A DNA stretch of 64,000 bases from Streptomyces sp. LUP47B (GCF_001746295.1 NZ_MJAH01000004.1:401995-465994), one strand, 5' to 3'; positions 15,851 to 24,194 are shown, counted from the first letter of the stretch. The notes: generated from the letters alone by a model not told the origin. Numbers and translations: made by a program.

Positions 15851-16567
15851 ATGCGCACAGCCGACGTCGCGAGGGCGTCCGGGTACTCGGCGCAGCAGGT
15901 ACGCGACCTGGAGCGGCTGGGGGTGATCCCGCCGGCCGTACGGTCGGACAACGGCTACCGCTGCTACACGCCGCTCCACGTGCACGCTCTGCGCGCCTAC
16001 CGCGGACTCGCCGGTGCCGTCGGCCCCGTCGAGGCCCGGCGCCTGCTCGCCGGGCTGCGGACGGCGACGATCGCGGACGCGGCCGCGGAGATCGACGGGG
16101 TCCACGCCCGGCTCGCGCGGGAACGCGAGGAGGCGCTGCGCGCCCAGCGGGCGCTCCAGGGCATCCAAGCCGAGGAGGACGGCCGGGGCGGCGACTCCAT
16201 GACCATCACGCAGCTCGCGGAGGCGCTGGGCGTGCGGTCGTCCACCCTCAGGTTCTGGGAGCAGGAAGGGCTCGTGCTCCCCCAGCGGGTGACCACCCTG
16301 CGCGCGCGTCGCTACGGGCCGGCGGCCATCGGGGCCGCACGGGTCGTCGCCGCCCTGCGCGCGGGCGGTTACGGCATTCCGGCCGTGCGCGAGGTCATGG
16401 GTTCCCTGGACGGCCGCGACGGACTGGAGGACGCCCGGCGCATCCTGCGGGGACGGCTCGACCAGCTCGCCGCCCGGAGCGTGGCGCTGCTCCGGGCGGG
16501 CACGGATCTGGCGGCCGTCGTCACCGCCGTGGACGCTACGCGGGGAACTCCAGGTCCTCCGGAGTGA
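15851..16567 (+). CDS. Tandem MerR regulator (two DNA-binding domains in one chain)
   Basis: 238 residues. The first MerR winged helix is at about 1-65 (RTADVARASGYSAQQVRDLE, then NGYRCYTPLHVHALRAYR), followed by a helical stretch. A second complete MerR domain is at about 117-180 (TITQLAEALGVRSSTLRFWE, then RARRYGPAAIGAARVVAALR), ending in a dimerisation helix. Normal MerR proteins dimerise to get two reading heads; this one carries both in a single chain. The 3' end overlaps the convergent ABC-F gene by 32 bp. Direct TTCAAG repeats in the divergent region may be its site. Confidence 0.85.
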   Translation: MRTADVARASGYSAQQVRDLERLGVIPPAVRSDNGYRCYTPLHVHALRAYRGLAGAVGPVEARRLLAGLRTATIADAAAEIDGVHARLAREREEALRAQRALQGIQAEEDGRGGDSMTITQLAEALGVRSSTLRFWEQEGLVLPQRVTTLRARRYGPAAIGAARVVAALRAGGYGIPAVREVMGSLDGRDGLEDARRILRGRLDQLAARSVALLRAGTDLAAVVTAVDATRGTPGPPE

Positions 16568-18158
16568 CCTCCCGCAGCTCACCGTCCAGCATCAGCCAGC
16601 GCGTGATGCCGAGCGACTCCAGGAACGGCAGGTCGTGACTGGCCACGACCAGGGCGCCCTCGTACGACTCCAGGGCTGACGTCAGTTGCCGCACGCTCGC
16701 CATGTCGAGGTTGTTCGTCGGCTCGTCGAGCATGAGCAGCTGGGGTGCGGGCTCCGCCAGCATCAGCGCGGCCAGGGCCGCCCGGAAGCGTTCACCACCG
16801 GACAGCGTCGACGCCTGCTGGTCGGCCCGGGCGCCCCGGAACAGGAAGCGGGCGAGACGGGCCCGCACCCGGTTGTTGGTGGCACCCGGTGCGAACCGGG
16901 CCACGTTCTCGGCGACCGACAGCTCGCCGTCGAGGACGTCCAGTCGCTGGGGCAGGAAGCGGAGCGGGACATGGGCCGTCGCCTCGCCCGACACCGGCTC
17001 CAGTTCCCCGGCGATCGTGCGCAGCAGCGTCGTCTTGCCCGCTCCGTTGCGCCCGATCAGCGCGACCCGCTCGGGGCCCCGCAGGTCGAGCCCGCCCTTC
17101 ACCCGTGCGCCGTAGGCGAGTTCCAGGTCCATGAGGGTCAGCACCGTACGGCCCGGCGGCACGGCCGTGTACGGCAGGTCGACGCGGATCTCGTCGTCGT
17201 CCCGTACGGCCTCCACCGCCTCGTCGAGCCGGTCCTTGGCCTCGGCGAGTTTCTCCTCGTGCATGATGCGGTGCTTGCCCGCGGACTCCTGTGCCGACCG
17301 CTTGCGCGCCCCCATGACGATCTTCGGTTCGCGCTTCTGCTCGAACATCTTCTGGCCGTACCGCTTGCGCCGGGCCAACTTGACCTGGGCGTCGACCAGT
17401 TCGCGTTTCTGCTTGCGGAAGTCGGACTCGGCGACCCGCACCATCCGCTCCGCCGCGTCCTGTTCGACGGCCAGGGCCTCCTCGTAGGCGGAGAAGTTGC
17501 CGCCGTACCAGCTGACCTCCCCGGAGCGCAGATCGGCGATCTGGTCGACCAGGTCGAGGAGTTCGCGGTCGTGGCTGACCACGACCATGACCCCCGGCCA
17601 GGAGGCGACGGCCGTGTACAGACGCCTGCGGGCGTACAGATCGAGGTTGTTGGTGGGCTCGTCGAGAAGCAGGACGTCCGGGCGGCGCAGCAGCAGCGCG
17701 GCCAGCCGCAGCAGCACCGACTCGCCGCCCGAGACCTCGCCGATCCCGCGGTCCAACCCGATGTGGCCGAGCCCGAGTTCGCCGAGGGTGGCCAGGGCCC
17801 GCTCCTCCACGTCCCAGTCGTCGCCGACCGTCTCGAAGTGCTCCTCGGCCACGTCGCCCGCCTCGATGGCGTGCAGGGCGGCGCGCCGGGCGGCGATACC
17901 GAGCGCCTCGTCGACCCTCAGGGCGGTGTCGAGCGTGACGTTCTGCGGCAGGTAACCGACCTCGCCCGCGACGCGCACGGCGCCGTCGGCCGGGGTGAGT
18001 TCACTGGCGATGAGCTTCAACAGGGTTGATTTTCCTGACCCGTTGACGCCGACGAGACCGGTCCGGCCGGGGCCGAAGGCGATGTCGAGGCCCTCGAACA
18101 CAGGGGTGCCGTCGGGCCAGGAGAAGGCGAGCGAGGTGCAGGTGATGGAAGCAGACAT
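16536..18158 (-). CDS. ABC-F ATPase (ribosome-associated, possible antibiotic resistance)
   Basis: 540 residues, two ABC domains and no membrane segments. Walker A motifs are GVNGSGKST (about 37-45) and IGRNGAGKTT, each with an SGGE signature and LLLDEPTNNLD or LMLDEPTNNLD. The linker between them is charged (RRKRYGQKMFEQKREPK). ABC-F proteins act at the ribosomal E site. Resistance-type members often sit behind a leader with attenuator hairpins, and here 284 bp including a strong palindrome at 18302 precede the gene. It could equally be a housekeeping translation factor. Confidence 0.88.
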   Translation of the reverse strand: MSASITCTSLAFSWPDGTPVFEGLDIAFGPGRTGLVGVNGSGKSTLLKLIASELTPADGAVRVAGEVGYLPQNVTLDTALRVDEALGIAARRAALHAIEAGDVAEEHFETVGDDWDVEERALATLGELGLGHIGLDRGIGEVSGGESVLLRLAALLLRRPDVLLLDEPTNNLDLYARRRLYTAVASWPGVMVVVSHDRELLDLVDQIADLRSGEVSWYGGNFSAYEEALAVEQDAAERMVRVAESDFRKQKRELVDAQVKLARRKRYGQKMFEQKREPKIVMGARKRSAQESAGKHRIMHEEKLAEAKDRLDEAVEAVRDDDEIRVDLPYTAVPPGRTVLTLMDLELAYGARVKGGLDLRGPERVALIGRNGAGKTTLLRTIAGELEPVSGEATAHVPLRFLPQRLDVLDGELSVAENVARFAPGATNNRVRARLARFLFRGARADQQASTLSGGERFRAALAALMLAEPAPQLLMLDEPTNNLDMASVRQLTSALESYEGALVVASHDLPFLESLGITRWLMLDGELREVTPEDLEFPA

Positions 18159-18301
18159 ACGAGTCTCCGCGGTTGCTCGAAGCGAGAAGGGGCAAACGCG
18201 TATCGAGACACCCGCGGCGACGGGGGGACGAGGGGAAACCGGAGGGCACGGACAGGGCCCGGCTCGTCGGAACGGCTCGAGTGCCGAGGTCGCACGCAGC
18301 G

Positions 18302-18320
18302 CACACACCTCAGGTGTGTG
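18302..18320. promoter_or_regulatory. Perfect inverted repeat in the ABC-F/GPP34 divergent region
   Basis: CACACACCT-C-AGGTGTGTG, 9-bp arms around one base. It could be an operator or an attenuator hairpin for the ABC-F gene, whose start is 144 bp away. Confidence 0.5.
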
Positions 18321-18379
18321 ACACGGTGTCTCAGGACCTCAGACGAGCAACGTCCTTCTCCGATCGACGACAACAGAAC

Positions 18380-18391
18380 CGTTGTACAACG
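18380..18391. promoter_or_regulatory. Operator-like palindrome CGTTGTACAACG (copy 1)
   Basis: Perfect 12-bp palindrome followed by TA, 52 bp upstream of the GPP34 gene. The same 14 bases occur at 60794 before the hopanoid operon. Confidence 0.55.
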
Positions 18392-18442
18392 TACGAGGCG
18401 GCCGCAGGGCTGTCAACGAGTTAATGCTCCCTAGGAGGCCCC

Positions 18443-19090
18443 GTGCCCGTCGGCCCGCTCTCCCTGCCGGCCCACCTCTACCTGCTGGCCTGGGACACCT
18501 CGAAGTCCGAGATCACCGGCGCCACTCAGAACCCCCAGCTGGTTCGGGCCGGTGCGCTCACCGAGTTGGCCCAGCGCGGGCTGCTCGTCGACGACGACGG
18601 CATCGCCACGCCGGTCGACATGGACGCGTCCACCGGCGACGCCGTCCTGGACGGGCTTCTCGAACTGGTCCGCGAATCCCGGCCGCACCGGTGGCGGTCC
18701 TGGGTGACGCTGCACACCCGGATCACCCTGGACGCCGTACGGGAACAACTCGCCGCCGGGGGATGGCTGCGGGCGCGGAAGAGGCGGGCCCTCGGGCTCT
18801 TTCCCACGGTCGAGTACGACCTGGCGCGCCCGGCCGCGGTGGAGGCGCTCCAGGAGGAGGCACGGCAGATCCTGCGGGGGCCGGTACCGGCCGTGGACAT
18901 CTCCGACCGGGACGCGGCCGTCGTCGCGCTCGCGGCCGCCGCCGGGCTGCGGACCCTGCTGCCCCGCAAGGAGTCGCACGACACCCGGGTCGAGGAGTTG
19001 ATCGAACGCAGCGGGCAGGCGGCCCCGGCGCTGCGGAAGGTCGTCCACGAGCTGCGTGGGGCGGTGGCGGCGGCCTCGGCCGGAGCCTGA
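18443..19090 (+). CDS. GPP34 (Golgi phosphoprotein 3-like) family protein
   Basis: 215 residues, GTG start behind AGGAGG. It begins PVGPLSLPAHLYLLAWD and continues with GALTELAQRGLLVDDDG and LGLFPTVEYDL, the pattern of the GPP34 fold. In eukaryotes GOLPH3 binds phosphatidylinositol 4-phosphate at the Golgi. Actinobacteria carry many copies of unknown role, possibly membrane or lipid related. No signal peptide or membrane helix. The promoter region has a palindrome also found before the hopanoid genes. Confidence 0.88.
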   Translation: MPVGPLSLPAHLYLLAWDTSKSEITGATQNPQLVRAGALTELAQRGLLVDDDGIATPVDMDASTGDAVLDGLLELVRESRPHRWRSWVTLHTRITLDAVREQLAAGGWLRARKRRALGLFPTVEYDLARPAAVEALQEEARQILRGPVPAVDISDRDAAVVALAAAAGLRTLLPRKESHDTRVEELIERSGQAAPALRKVVHELRGAVAAASAGA

Positions 19091-19125
19091 TCATCGGCAG
19101 GGCCGAAGCGGGGGAGGGTCTCACC

Positions 19126-19181
19126 CTGGAGCCCTGGAGCCCTGGAGCCCTGGAGCCCTGGAGCCCTGGAGCCCTGGAGCC
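19126..19181. repeat. 8-bp tandem repeat, seven copies
   Basis: CTGGAGCC is repeated seven times without interruption. The unit is not a multiple of three, so changes in copy number would shift any reading frame crossing it. It marks the 5' edge of a pseudogene fragment. Confidence 0.9.
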
Positions 19182-19182
19182 C

Positions 19183-19413
19183 CGGAGCGGGCCGCCCGCC
19201 TCGCCTCGGGTGCCGACGGGATCTTCGTCCCCGGGGCCGTCGACCCGGGGACCGTCACACTCGTCGTCGACCGCGTGGACGGACAGCTGAACGACTTGGC
19301 AGGACCCGGCACCCGCCCGTCGCCGAGCCGGCCGCACCCGCCCTGGTCCGCCGCGCCGCGCGGGAGCTGCTGGACGCGGGGACGTGGGACGCGCCTGCCG
19401 ACGGCTCGACCAC
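19183..19413 (+). pseudogene. Decayed isocitrate lyase/PEP mutase-family gene, 3' fragment
   Basis: One frame gives ERAARLASGADGIFVPGA, then DPGTVTLVVDRVDGQLNDLAGPGT, which reads like the late barrel strands of ICL/PEPM proteins. The frame then fails, and a different frame continues with ALVRRAARELLDAGTWD, the usual C-terminal helix. About 20 expected residues between the two are missing, and the 5' end is replaced by the 8-bp repeat. This indicates deletion plus frameshift in a once-functional gene. No intact copy is in the window. Confidence 0.65.
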
Positions 19414-19445
19414 GGTGAGCTCGGCGCCCTCTTCGGTGGCCCGGA

Positions 19446-19862
19446 TCAGCAGGCGTCCCGCATCAGCTCCGCCAGGTCGTGGTCGAGGTCGAGCTGGAGG
19501 TGCTCGAGGCCGGTCGGCACCAGGTCGTTCGTCGCCTCCAGGAACCGGCGCAGCTCACCCGTGCGCACATGCACGACGGCGGTGCCCTCGGGGGCGTGGA
19601 ACTCGAGAACGGTGCGGTCGTAGCCGTAGGGCCGCACCCGGACGTCGCCGTGGCCGTCGGGTTCGTGCAGGCCGGTGCTGAGCAGATCGCGGCTGAAGGT
19701 CCAGCAGACCTCGACCCCCTCAAGGGTGGCCGGGGCGGGGAAGGTCATACGGACCGCGAAGGGATCGCAGCGGTCGTAGTGAAGTGTGGCGGGAATGCTC
19801 GGCATCCGCGGTGCCGCGGCGACGAGACGTGCCTCGACGGGCTGCTCGATGACGGTGGACAA
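19446..19862 (-). CDS. ssgD: SsgA-like sporulation/cell-wall protein
   Basis: 138 residues of the SsgA-like family, found only in morphologically complex actinomycetes, where members guide septation and peptidoglycan remodelling. Family motifs: PATLHYDRCDPFAVRMTF, VCWTFSRDLL, and GTAVVHVRTGELRRFLEAT. The start is a TTG at 19862 giving (M)STVIEQPVEARL. GGGAG lies upstream, and longer readings lack family similarity. Position and sequence fit ssgD of S. coelicolor, which has been linked to lateral wall integrity. Divergent from the next gene across 242 bp. Confidence 0.9.
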   Translation of the reverse strand: MSTVIEQPVEARLVAAAPRMPSIPATLHYDRCDPFAVRMTFPAPATLEGVEVCWTFSRDLLSTGLHEPDGHGDVRVRPYGYDRTVLEFHAPEGTAVVHVRTGELRRFLEATNDLVPTGLEHLQLDLDHDLAELMRDAC

Positions 19863-20104
19863 CGCCTTGCTCCCTTGTGACGGCTGGTGGGGCTTCGGAG
19901 TGAGGACGGGCACTGGAGGAGACGACGGAATGAGCCAATCCGTGTACACGAAAGTCGAGTGACCTCTGTCACCGTCTTCATGCACTGGTGTGATTCAGTC
20001 CTCTTCCCGTGCCCCGAGAGGCACTTGTGGCAACCTCCGCACCGCCGGGCGGACGGCCGAGGGCATCTGGACGGCGCCGGGAGTGTGGGCTAGCTTCGCC
20101 CGCC

Positions 20105-21217
20105 ATGAGGCGCTTGGGGAACATGCGAGGCAAGAGACGTACGGGTCTGACGGGCCGGACCATCGCCGTGGGGGTGGCCTGTGCGGCGGCGCTGGCCGCC
20201 CTGGCCGCCGTACCGGCCCAGGCGCACGGCCCCGACGGCCGAACTCCGCACTGGGAACTCAAGGACAGCGGCACCCCTGAGGTGCGGTTCCGCGGGCTGT
20301 CGGCCGTCAGCCGGGACACCGCCTGGCTGGCCGGTACCCAGGGCACCGTGCTGCGCACCACGGACGGCGGGGCGAGCTGGCGCAACGTCTCGCCGCCAGG
20401 CGCCGCCGAACTGCAGTTCCGCGACATCGAGTCCTTCGGCGCGCGCCGGGCCGTGGTCCTGGCCATCGGAGAGGGCGAGGCGTCCCGCGTCTACCGCACC
20501 GACGACGGCGGCGCGACCTGGACCGAGTCCTTCCGCAACACCGACGCCAAGGCCTTCTACGACTGCCTGTCCTTCTTCGACCACCGTCACGGCATCGCCA
20601 TGAGTGACCCGGTGGACGGGAAGTTCCGCATCCTGTCGACCTCCGACGGCGGCCGCTCCTGGAAGGTGCTGCCGAACACCGGGATGCCTGCCGCGCTCGA
20701 CGGTGAGGCAGGCTTCGCGGCGAGCGGGCAGTGCCTGGTCAGTTCCGGGCCCCGGGACGTCTGGCTGGCCACCGGCGGGGCGGCACGCGCGCGTGTACTG
20801 CACTCCGCCGACCGGGGGCTGACCTGGACGGCCTCCGACACGCCGATCCCGGCGGGCGACCCGGCCAAGGGCGTCTTCGCGCTCGCCTTCCGCGACCGCG
20901 CGCACGGACTCGCGGTCGGCGGCGACTACCGCGCCGACCAGAGCTCGCCGCGGGCCGCCGCCCGGACCGGCGACGGGGGTGCCGCCTGGCGGCCCGCCGC
21001 GGTCCCGGTGAACGGCTACCGCTCCGGAGTGGCCTGGCTCCCGCACAGCCGCACCGCCGCCCTCGCCGTCGGCCCCACCGGCACCGACCTCACCCGGGAC
21101 GGCGGCCGGACCTGGCGGACCGTCGACACCGGCTCGTACGACACCGTGGACTGCACGGTCGACGGCGGTTGCTGGGCGGCCGGGGAGAAGGGGCGGGTGG
21201 CACGACTGGAGGGCTGA
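20105..21217 (+). CDS. Secreted beta-propeller (BNR/Ycf48-like) protein
   Basis: 370 residues. A signal peptide (basic start, hydrophobic residues about 17-36, cut near AQA-HG) is followed by a propeller with repeated Asp-box-like units TTDGGASWRNV, TDDGGATWTES, TSDGGRSWKV, SADRGLTWTA and TRDGGRTWRT. Such folds resemble sialidase repeats and photosystem II assembly factor Ycf48, but no sialidase active site is visible. Often annotated as oxidoreductase without evidence. A second ATG at 20123 is possible. Probably an extracellular binding protein. Confidence 0.85.
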   Translation: MRRLGNMRGKRRTGLTGRTIAVGVACAAALAALAAVPAQAHGPDGRTPHWELKDSGTPEVRFRGLSAVSRDTAWLAGTQGTVLRTTDGGASWRNVSPPGAAELQFRDIESFGARRAVVLAIGEGEASRVYRTDDGGATWTESFRNTDAKAFYDCLSFFDHRHGIAMSDPVDGKFRILSTSDGGRSWKVLPNTGMPAALDGEAGFAASGQCLVSSGPRDVWLATGGAARARVLHSADRGLTWTASDTPIPAGDPAKGVFALAFRDRAHGLAVGGDYRADQSSPRAAARTGDGGAAWRPAAVPVNGYRSGVAWLPHSRTAALAVGPTGTDLTRDGGRTWRTVDTGSYDTVDCTVDGGCWAAGEKGRVARLEG

Positions 21218-21267
21218 GTGGCGGAATGTGGGTACCCGGTCGCCGACGGCGAAAGGAGTGATCCCAC

Positions 21268-21597
21268 ATGCCAGCCGGTTCGAGCTCCAAGCGCGAGCGT
21301 CAGTACGAGCACATCAAGGAGAGCGCCCAGGACCGGGGCGAGAGCACCGGACGGGCCAAGGAGATCGCGGCGCGGACGGTCAACAAGGAACGCGCCCGGT
21401 CCGGCGAGTCCAAGACCGCCAGCCGCACCTCGACCCAGGACATGTCCTCGGGCAAGCGGGGCGGCCAGCGGTCCGGCAAGGGCTCCCAGGGTCCGACCTA
21501 CGACCAGCTCTACGAGGAAGCCAAACGCAAGGGCGTCAAGGGCCGTTCGGACATGAACAAGAGCCAGCTCCAGCGCGCCCTGGGCGGCAAGAGCTGA
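21268..21597 (+). CDS. Small basic protein with Rho-N/SAP-like C terminus
   Basis: 109 residues behind a good AAAGGAG site. The N-terminal 70 residues are charged and low-complexity (SSKRERQYEHIKESAQDRGE). The C terminus TYDQLYEEAKRKGVKGRSDMNKSQLQRAL is a short helix-extended-helix like Rho N-terminal or SAP motifs that bind nucleic acid. It is often labelled plasmid stabilisation protein, which I would not trust. Single gene. Confidence 0.8.
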   Translation: MPAGSSSKRERQYEHIKESAQDRGESTGRAKEIAARTVNKERARSGESKTASRTSTQDMSSGKRGGQRSGKGSQGPTYDQLYEEAKRKGVKGRSDMNKSQLQRALGGKS

Positions 21598-21600
21598 CCC

Positions 21601-21897
21601 TCAGCCCAGGGTCTCGCGGTACTCCTCCAGCGCGGGGGCCGTCTTCGTCGCGGCGAACTCGGTGACGCGGTACGCGCACACCCCGGCCGTGACGAACGGG
21701 TCACCCGCGACGGTCTCCTGGATCCGCGCGCGGTCCTCCGCGACGGCGATGATCACCCCGCCGTCGCGGGGGTTCTTGCGCCCGGACGCCAGGAACACGC
21801 CTCGCTCGTACTGCTCGTCCAGCCAGGCGACATGCGCCGGCAGCACGGCGTCCACGGCATCGAGCGGGGCGGTGTAGGTCAGCTCAAGTACGAACAT
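21601..21897 (-). CDS. YciI-like protein
   Basis: 98 residues, ferredoxin-like YciI fold: starts MFVLELTYTAPLDAVD, has HVAWLDEQYERGVFLASG and ends with GVCAYRVTEF. The conserved His-Asp pair of the family (H in PAHVAWLD) is present. Such proteins are small dimers with unproven enzymatic roles. Divergent from endonuclease V across 42 bp. Confidence 0.88.
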   Translation of the reverse strand: MFVLELTYTAPLDAVDAVLPAHVAWLDEQYERGVFLASGRKNPRDGGVIIAVAEDRARIQETVAGDPFVTAGVCAYRVTEFAATKTAPALEEYRETLG

Positions 21898-21939
21898 GAT
21901 CGGGAGGGTACGCCGCCCCGCCGTACCCTCGTCCCCACC

Positions 21940-22629
21940 ATGACGACCGTAGACATTCCCGCGGGCTGGCCCGCGACCGAGGAGCAGGCCCGCGCCGTTC
22001 AGGACGAGTTGAGGGCGAGGACGGTCCTCGACGAGCCCGGCCCGCCGCCTGGCACCGGCCATGTCACCGGGGTCGACGTGGCCTACGACGACGAACGGGA
22101 CGTCGTCGCGGCGGCGGCCGTCGTGCTGGACGCGGCGACCCTGGACGTCGTCGCCGAGGCCACGGCCGTCGGGCGGATCTCCTTCCCGTACGTCCCCGGT
22201 CTGCTCGCCTTCCGCGAGATCCCCACGGTCCTCGCCGCCCTCGGCGCCCTGCCGGCCCCGCCCGGCCTGGTCGTCTGCGACGGCTACGGCCTCGCCCATC
22301 CCCGCCGCTTCGGCCTCGCAAGCCACCTGGGCGTGCTCACCGGTCTGCCGACGATCGGCGTCGCCAAGAACCCGTTCGCCTTCACCTACGACGATCCCGG
22401 TGCCCGGCGCGGCGCGTGGGCGCCGCTGCTGGCGGACGCGCAGGAGGTGGGCCGGGCCCTGCGGACCCGCGAGGCCGTGAAGCCGGTCTTCGTCTCGGTC
22501 GGCCACCGGGTGAGCCTCGACAACGCCTGCGCCCACACGCTCGCCCTCACGCCGTCGTACCGGCTCCCGGAGACGACCCGCAGGGCGGACGCGCTGTGCC
22601 GGAGGGCGCTGCGGGAGGCGACCGCCTGA
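21940..22629 (+). CDS. nfi: Endonuclease V (deoxyinosine 3' endonuclease)
   Basis: 229 residues. Nicks DNA one base 3' of deoxyinosine and similar deaminated bases, starting repair. Catalytic acids are visible: Asp46 in GVDVAYDD, Glu93 in FREIP, Asp114 in VCDGYGLAHPRR; the strand-wedge motif is PYVP (83-86). The ATG has no ribosome site, but TACCCT sits 10 bp upstream, so the message may be leaderless. Confidence 0.92.
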   Translation: MTTVDIPAGWPATEEQARAVQDELRARTVLDEPGPPPGTGHVTGVDVAYDDERDVVAAAAVVLDAATLDVVAEATAVGRISFPYVPGLLAFREIPTVLAALGALPAPPGLVVCDGYGLAHPRRFGLASHLGVLTGLPTIGVAKNPFAFTYDDPGARRGAWAPLLADAQEVGRALRTREAVKPVFVSVGHRVSLDNACAHTLALTPSYRLPETTRRADALCRRALREATA

Positions 22630-22726
22630 CCGCGCCTCAGGAGGCGACCCCGCCAGGGGACTGAGTACGTCGTCTGAGTATCTGTACGGATGTGCGGGCC
22701 CCGGTGCGATCGGCAGGCTGTCCCGC

Positions 22727-22885
22727 ATGACGACGCATCGCATGACCCACCGTTCTCCCAAGCCCCTCGCCGACCCGAACCGGCCCGTCGAGCGCGCGGT
22801 GACCGCCGCACTCGTCCTCGGTGTGCTCGCGGGACTCGGCTGGATCGCGGGGATGATCTACACGGTGGCGGGCTGGTCCTTCTGA
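22727..22885 (+). CDS. Small single-pass membrane protein
   Basis: 52 residues (MTTHRMTHRSPKPLADP start). A basic, proline-bearing N terminus is followed by one hydrophobic helix (about 25-50, VTAALVLGVLAGLGWIAGM). Codon use matches neighbouring genes and the stop lies 7 bp before the end of the convergent gene. It resembles the many short conserved membrane proteins of Streptomyces; no function known. Easily missed because of length. Confidence 0.6.
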   Translation: MTTHRMTHRSPKPLADPNRPVERAVTAALVLGVLAGLGWIAGMIYTVAGWSF

Positions 22886-22892
22886 CGCGGGC

Positions 22893-24071
22893 TCACCGGC
22901 TCGACGCAACCCGGAAGGTGATGCCGGCCCGTCGCAGCCGCTCGATCAGCGCGTCCCCCATCGCCACCGCCGTCGTGACCTGACCGGCGGTCTCCGGCAG
23001 GTCGTCGAAGGCCAGGGACAGCGCCGACTCGGCGAACATCTTCGCCGTCTCGTCGTATCCGGGATCGCCGCCCGCGACCTCGGTGAACACCCGGCGCCCA
23101 CCGCCCTCGCCGACGAAACGCACGGTGAACCAGCTCCTGGCCCGCTTCTCGGGGCTCGGCCCGTCACCGGGCTTGACCCGGCCGGACAGCCAGCGCCGTG
23201 CGGGCGGCACCTGCGCCGCCGCGAACAGCGCACCCACGGCCGCGACCCCGCCCACCGCCATGGGCAGCCGCCGTACCGCCGCGTAATGGCGGTAGCGGAA
23301 GTCGGGGCCGTAGCGCTCGAGGGCCTTCGCGGAGCGCCGGACGATCTGCGCGTCGATGGTCGGCAGTGGCAGGGCCCAGGCGCCGATCTCCTGGGCGTAC
23401 CGCGGGGTTCCGGTCGGCGCGCTCGCCCGTCGGCCCACCAGGCGCGGCTCGTGCCGTCCGCGGTCCCGGGCGGCTGCGATCATCTGCCGGCCGCGCGCGA
23501 ACTGGTTCAACGCCGAGGCGAAGGTTCCGCCGGAGAAGGTGGCGTCGGCGGTCACGAACCCGTCGACGGTCAGCGGCACGCCCTCCGGCAGCTGCCGGAC
23601 CGTGAAGTACGCCCCCAGGTCGTGCGGGATCGAGTCGAACCCGCACGCGTGCACCAGCCGTGCGCCCGTCTCACGCGCGCGTGCGTCGTGCCGGACGTAC
23701 ATCAGGTCCACGAACTCCGGCTCGCCGGAGAGGTCGAGATAGTCCGTACCCGCGTCCGCGCAGGCGGCGACGAGCTCCTCGCCGTACGTCAGATAGGGGC
23801 CGACCGTCGTGGCGACCACGCGCGCCCGCCCGGCGAGGGCGCGCAGCGACTCCGGGTCCGAGACGTCGGCCGTGAGCACCTCGACGTCCTTGCCTCCCGG
23901 CAGCTTCTCGCGCAGCGCCCGGAGCCTGCCCTCGCTGCGGCCGGCGATCGCCCAGCGCAGATCGTCCGGGCCATGTGCGGCGAGGTACTCCGCGGTGAGC
24001 ACTCCCGCGAAGCTGGTCGCTCCGAAAAGAACGATGTCGTAGGGGCGGTCCGCCCTTTTCAGCCTGCTCAT
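22893..24071 (-). CDS. Saccharopine dehydrogenase-like / trans-acting enoyl reductase family protein
   Basis: 392 residues. Rossmann start DIVLFGATSFAGVLTAEYLA (11-30), then TVGPYLTYGEELVAACADAGTDYLDLSGE, the hallmark of the saccharopine-dehydrogenase-like oxidoreductases that include mycobacterial Rv2953, which reduces a polyketide lipid double bond in trans. A later hydrophobic stretch (MAVGGVAAVGALFAAA) could touch the membrane. The likely role is reduction of a lipid-type substrate; the true substrate is unknown. Lone gene, divergent from the acyl-CoA operon. Confidence 0.85.
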   Translation of the reverse strand: MSRLKRADRPYDIVLFGATSFAGVLTAEYLAAHGPDDLRWAIAGRSEGRLRALREKLPGGKDVEVLTADVSDPESLRALAGRARVVATTVGPYLTYGEELVAACADAGTDYLDLSGEPEFVDLMYVRHDARARETGARLVHACGFDSIPHDLGAYFTVRQLPEGVPLTVDGFVTADATFSGGTFASALNQFARGRQMIAAARDRGRHEPRLVGRRASAPTGTPRYAQEIGAWALPLPTIDAQIVRRSAKALERYGPDFRYRHYAAVRRLPMAVGGVAAVGALFAAAQVPPARRWLSGRVKPGDGPSPEKRARSWFTVRFVGEGGGRRVFTEVAGGDPGYDETAKMFAESALSLAFDDLPETAGQVTTAVAMGDALIERLRRAGITFRVASSR

Positions 24072-24186
24072 GACACTCCTGGGTCCCGCCGCGGCGCCGT
24101 TGTCGGTGGCCGAGGCTAGCGTGAAGGGTATGGAGCCCGACGACGAGGCCGGAGGTGGAACGGTGGCCGCGGGTCGATAATTGGCT

Positions 24187-24194
24187 AAGCGCTT
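24187..24194. promoter_or_regulatory. Possible operator AAGCGCTT before acyl-CoA operon
   Basis: CTAAGCGCTTGC contains a perfect 8-bp palindrome 84 bp before the racemase gene. AGCGCTTGCT-type sites are common for TetR regulators of acyl-CoA breakdown in actinobacteria. No such regulator gene is adjacent. Confidence 0.4.

Noticed and set aside
16536..18158. A membrane ABC exporter half
   Set aside because: Two ABC domains in one chain, no membrane helices and the charged linker of ABC-F proteins.
19126..19181. CRISPR-like array
   Set aside because: The units are 8 bp and contiguous with no spacers.
24130..24180. 16-residue ORF upstream of the racemase gene
   Set aside because: Too short, glycine-rich, without similarity or overlap with a downstream start.
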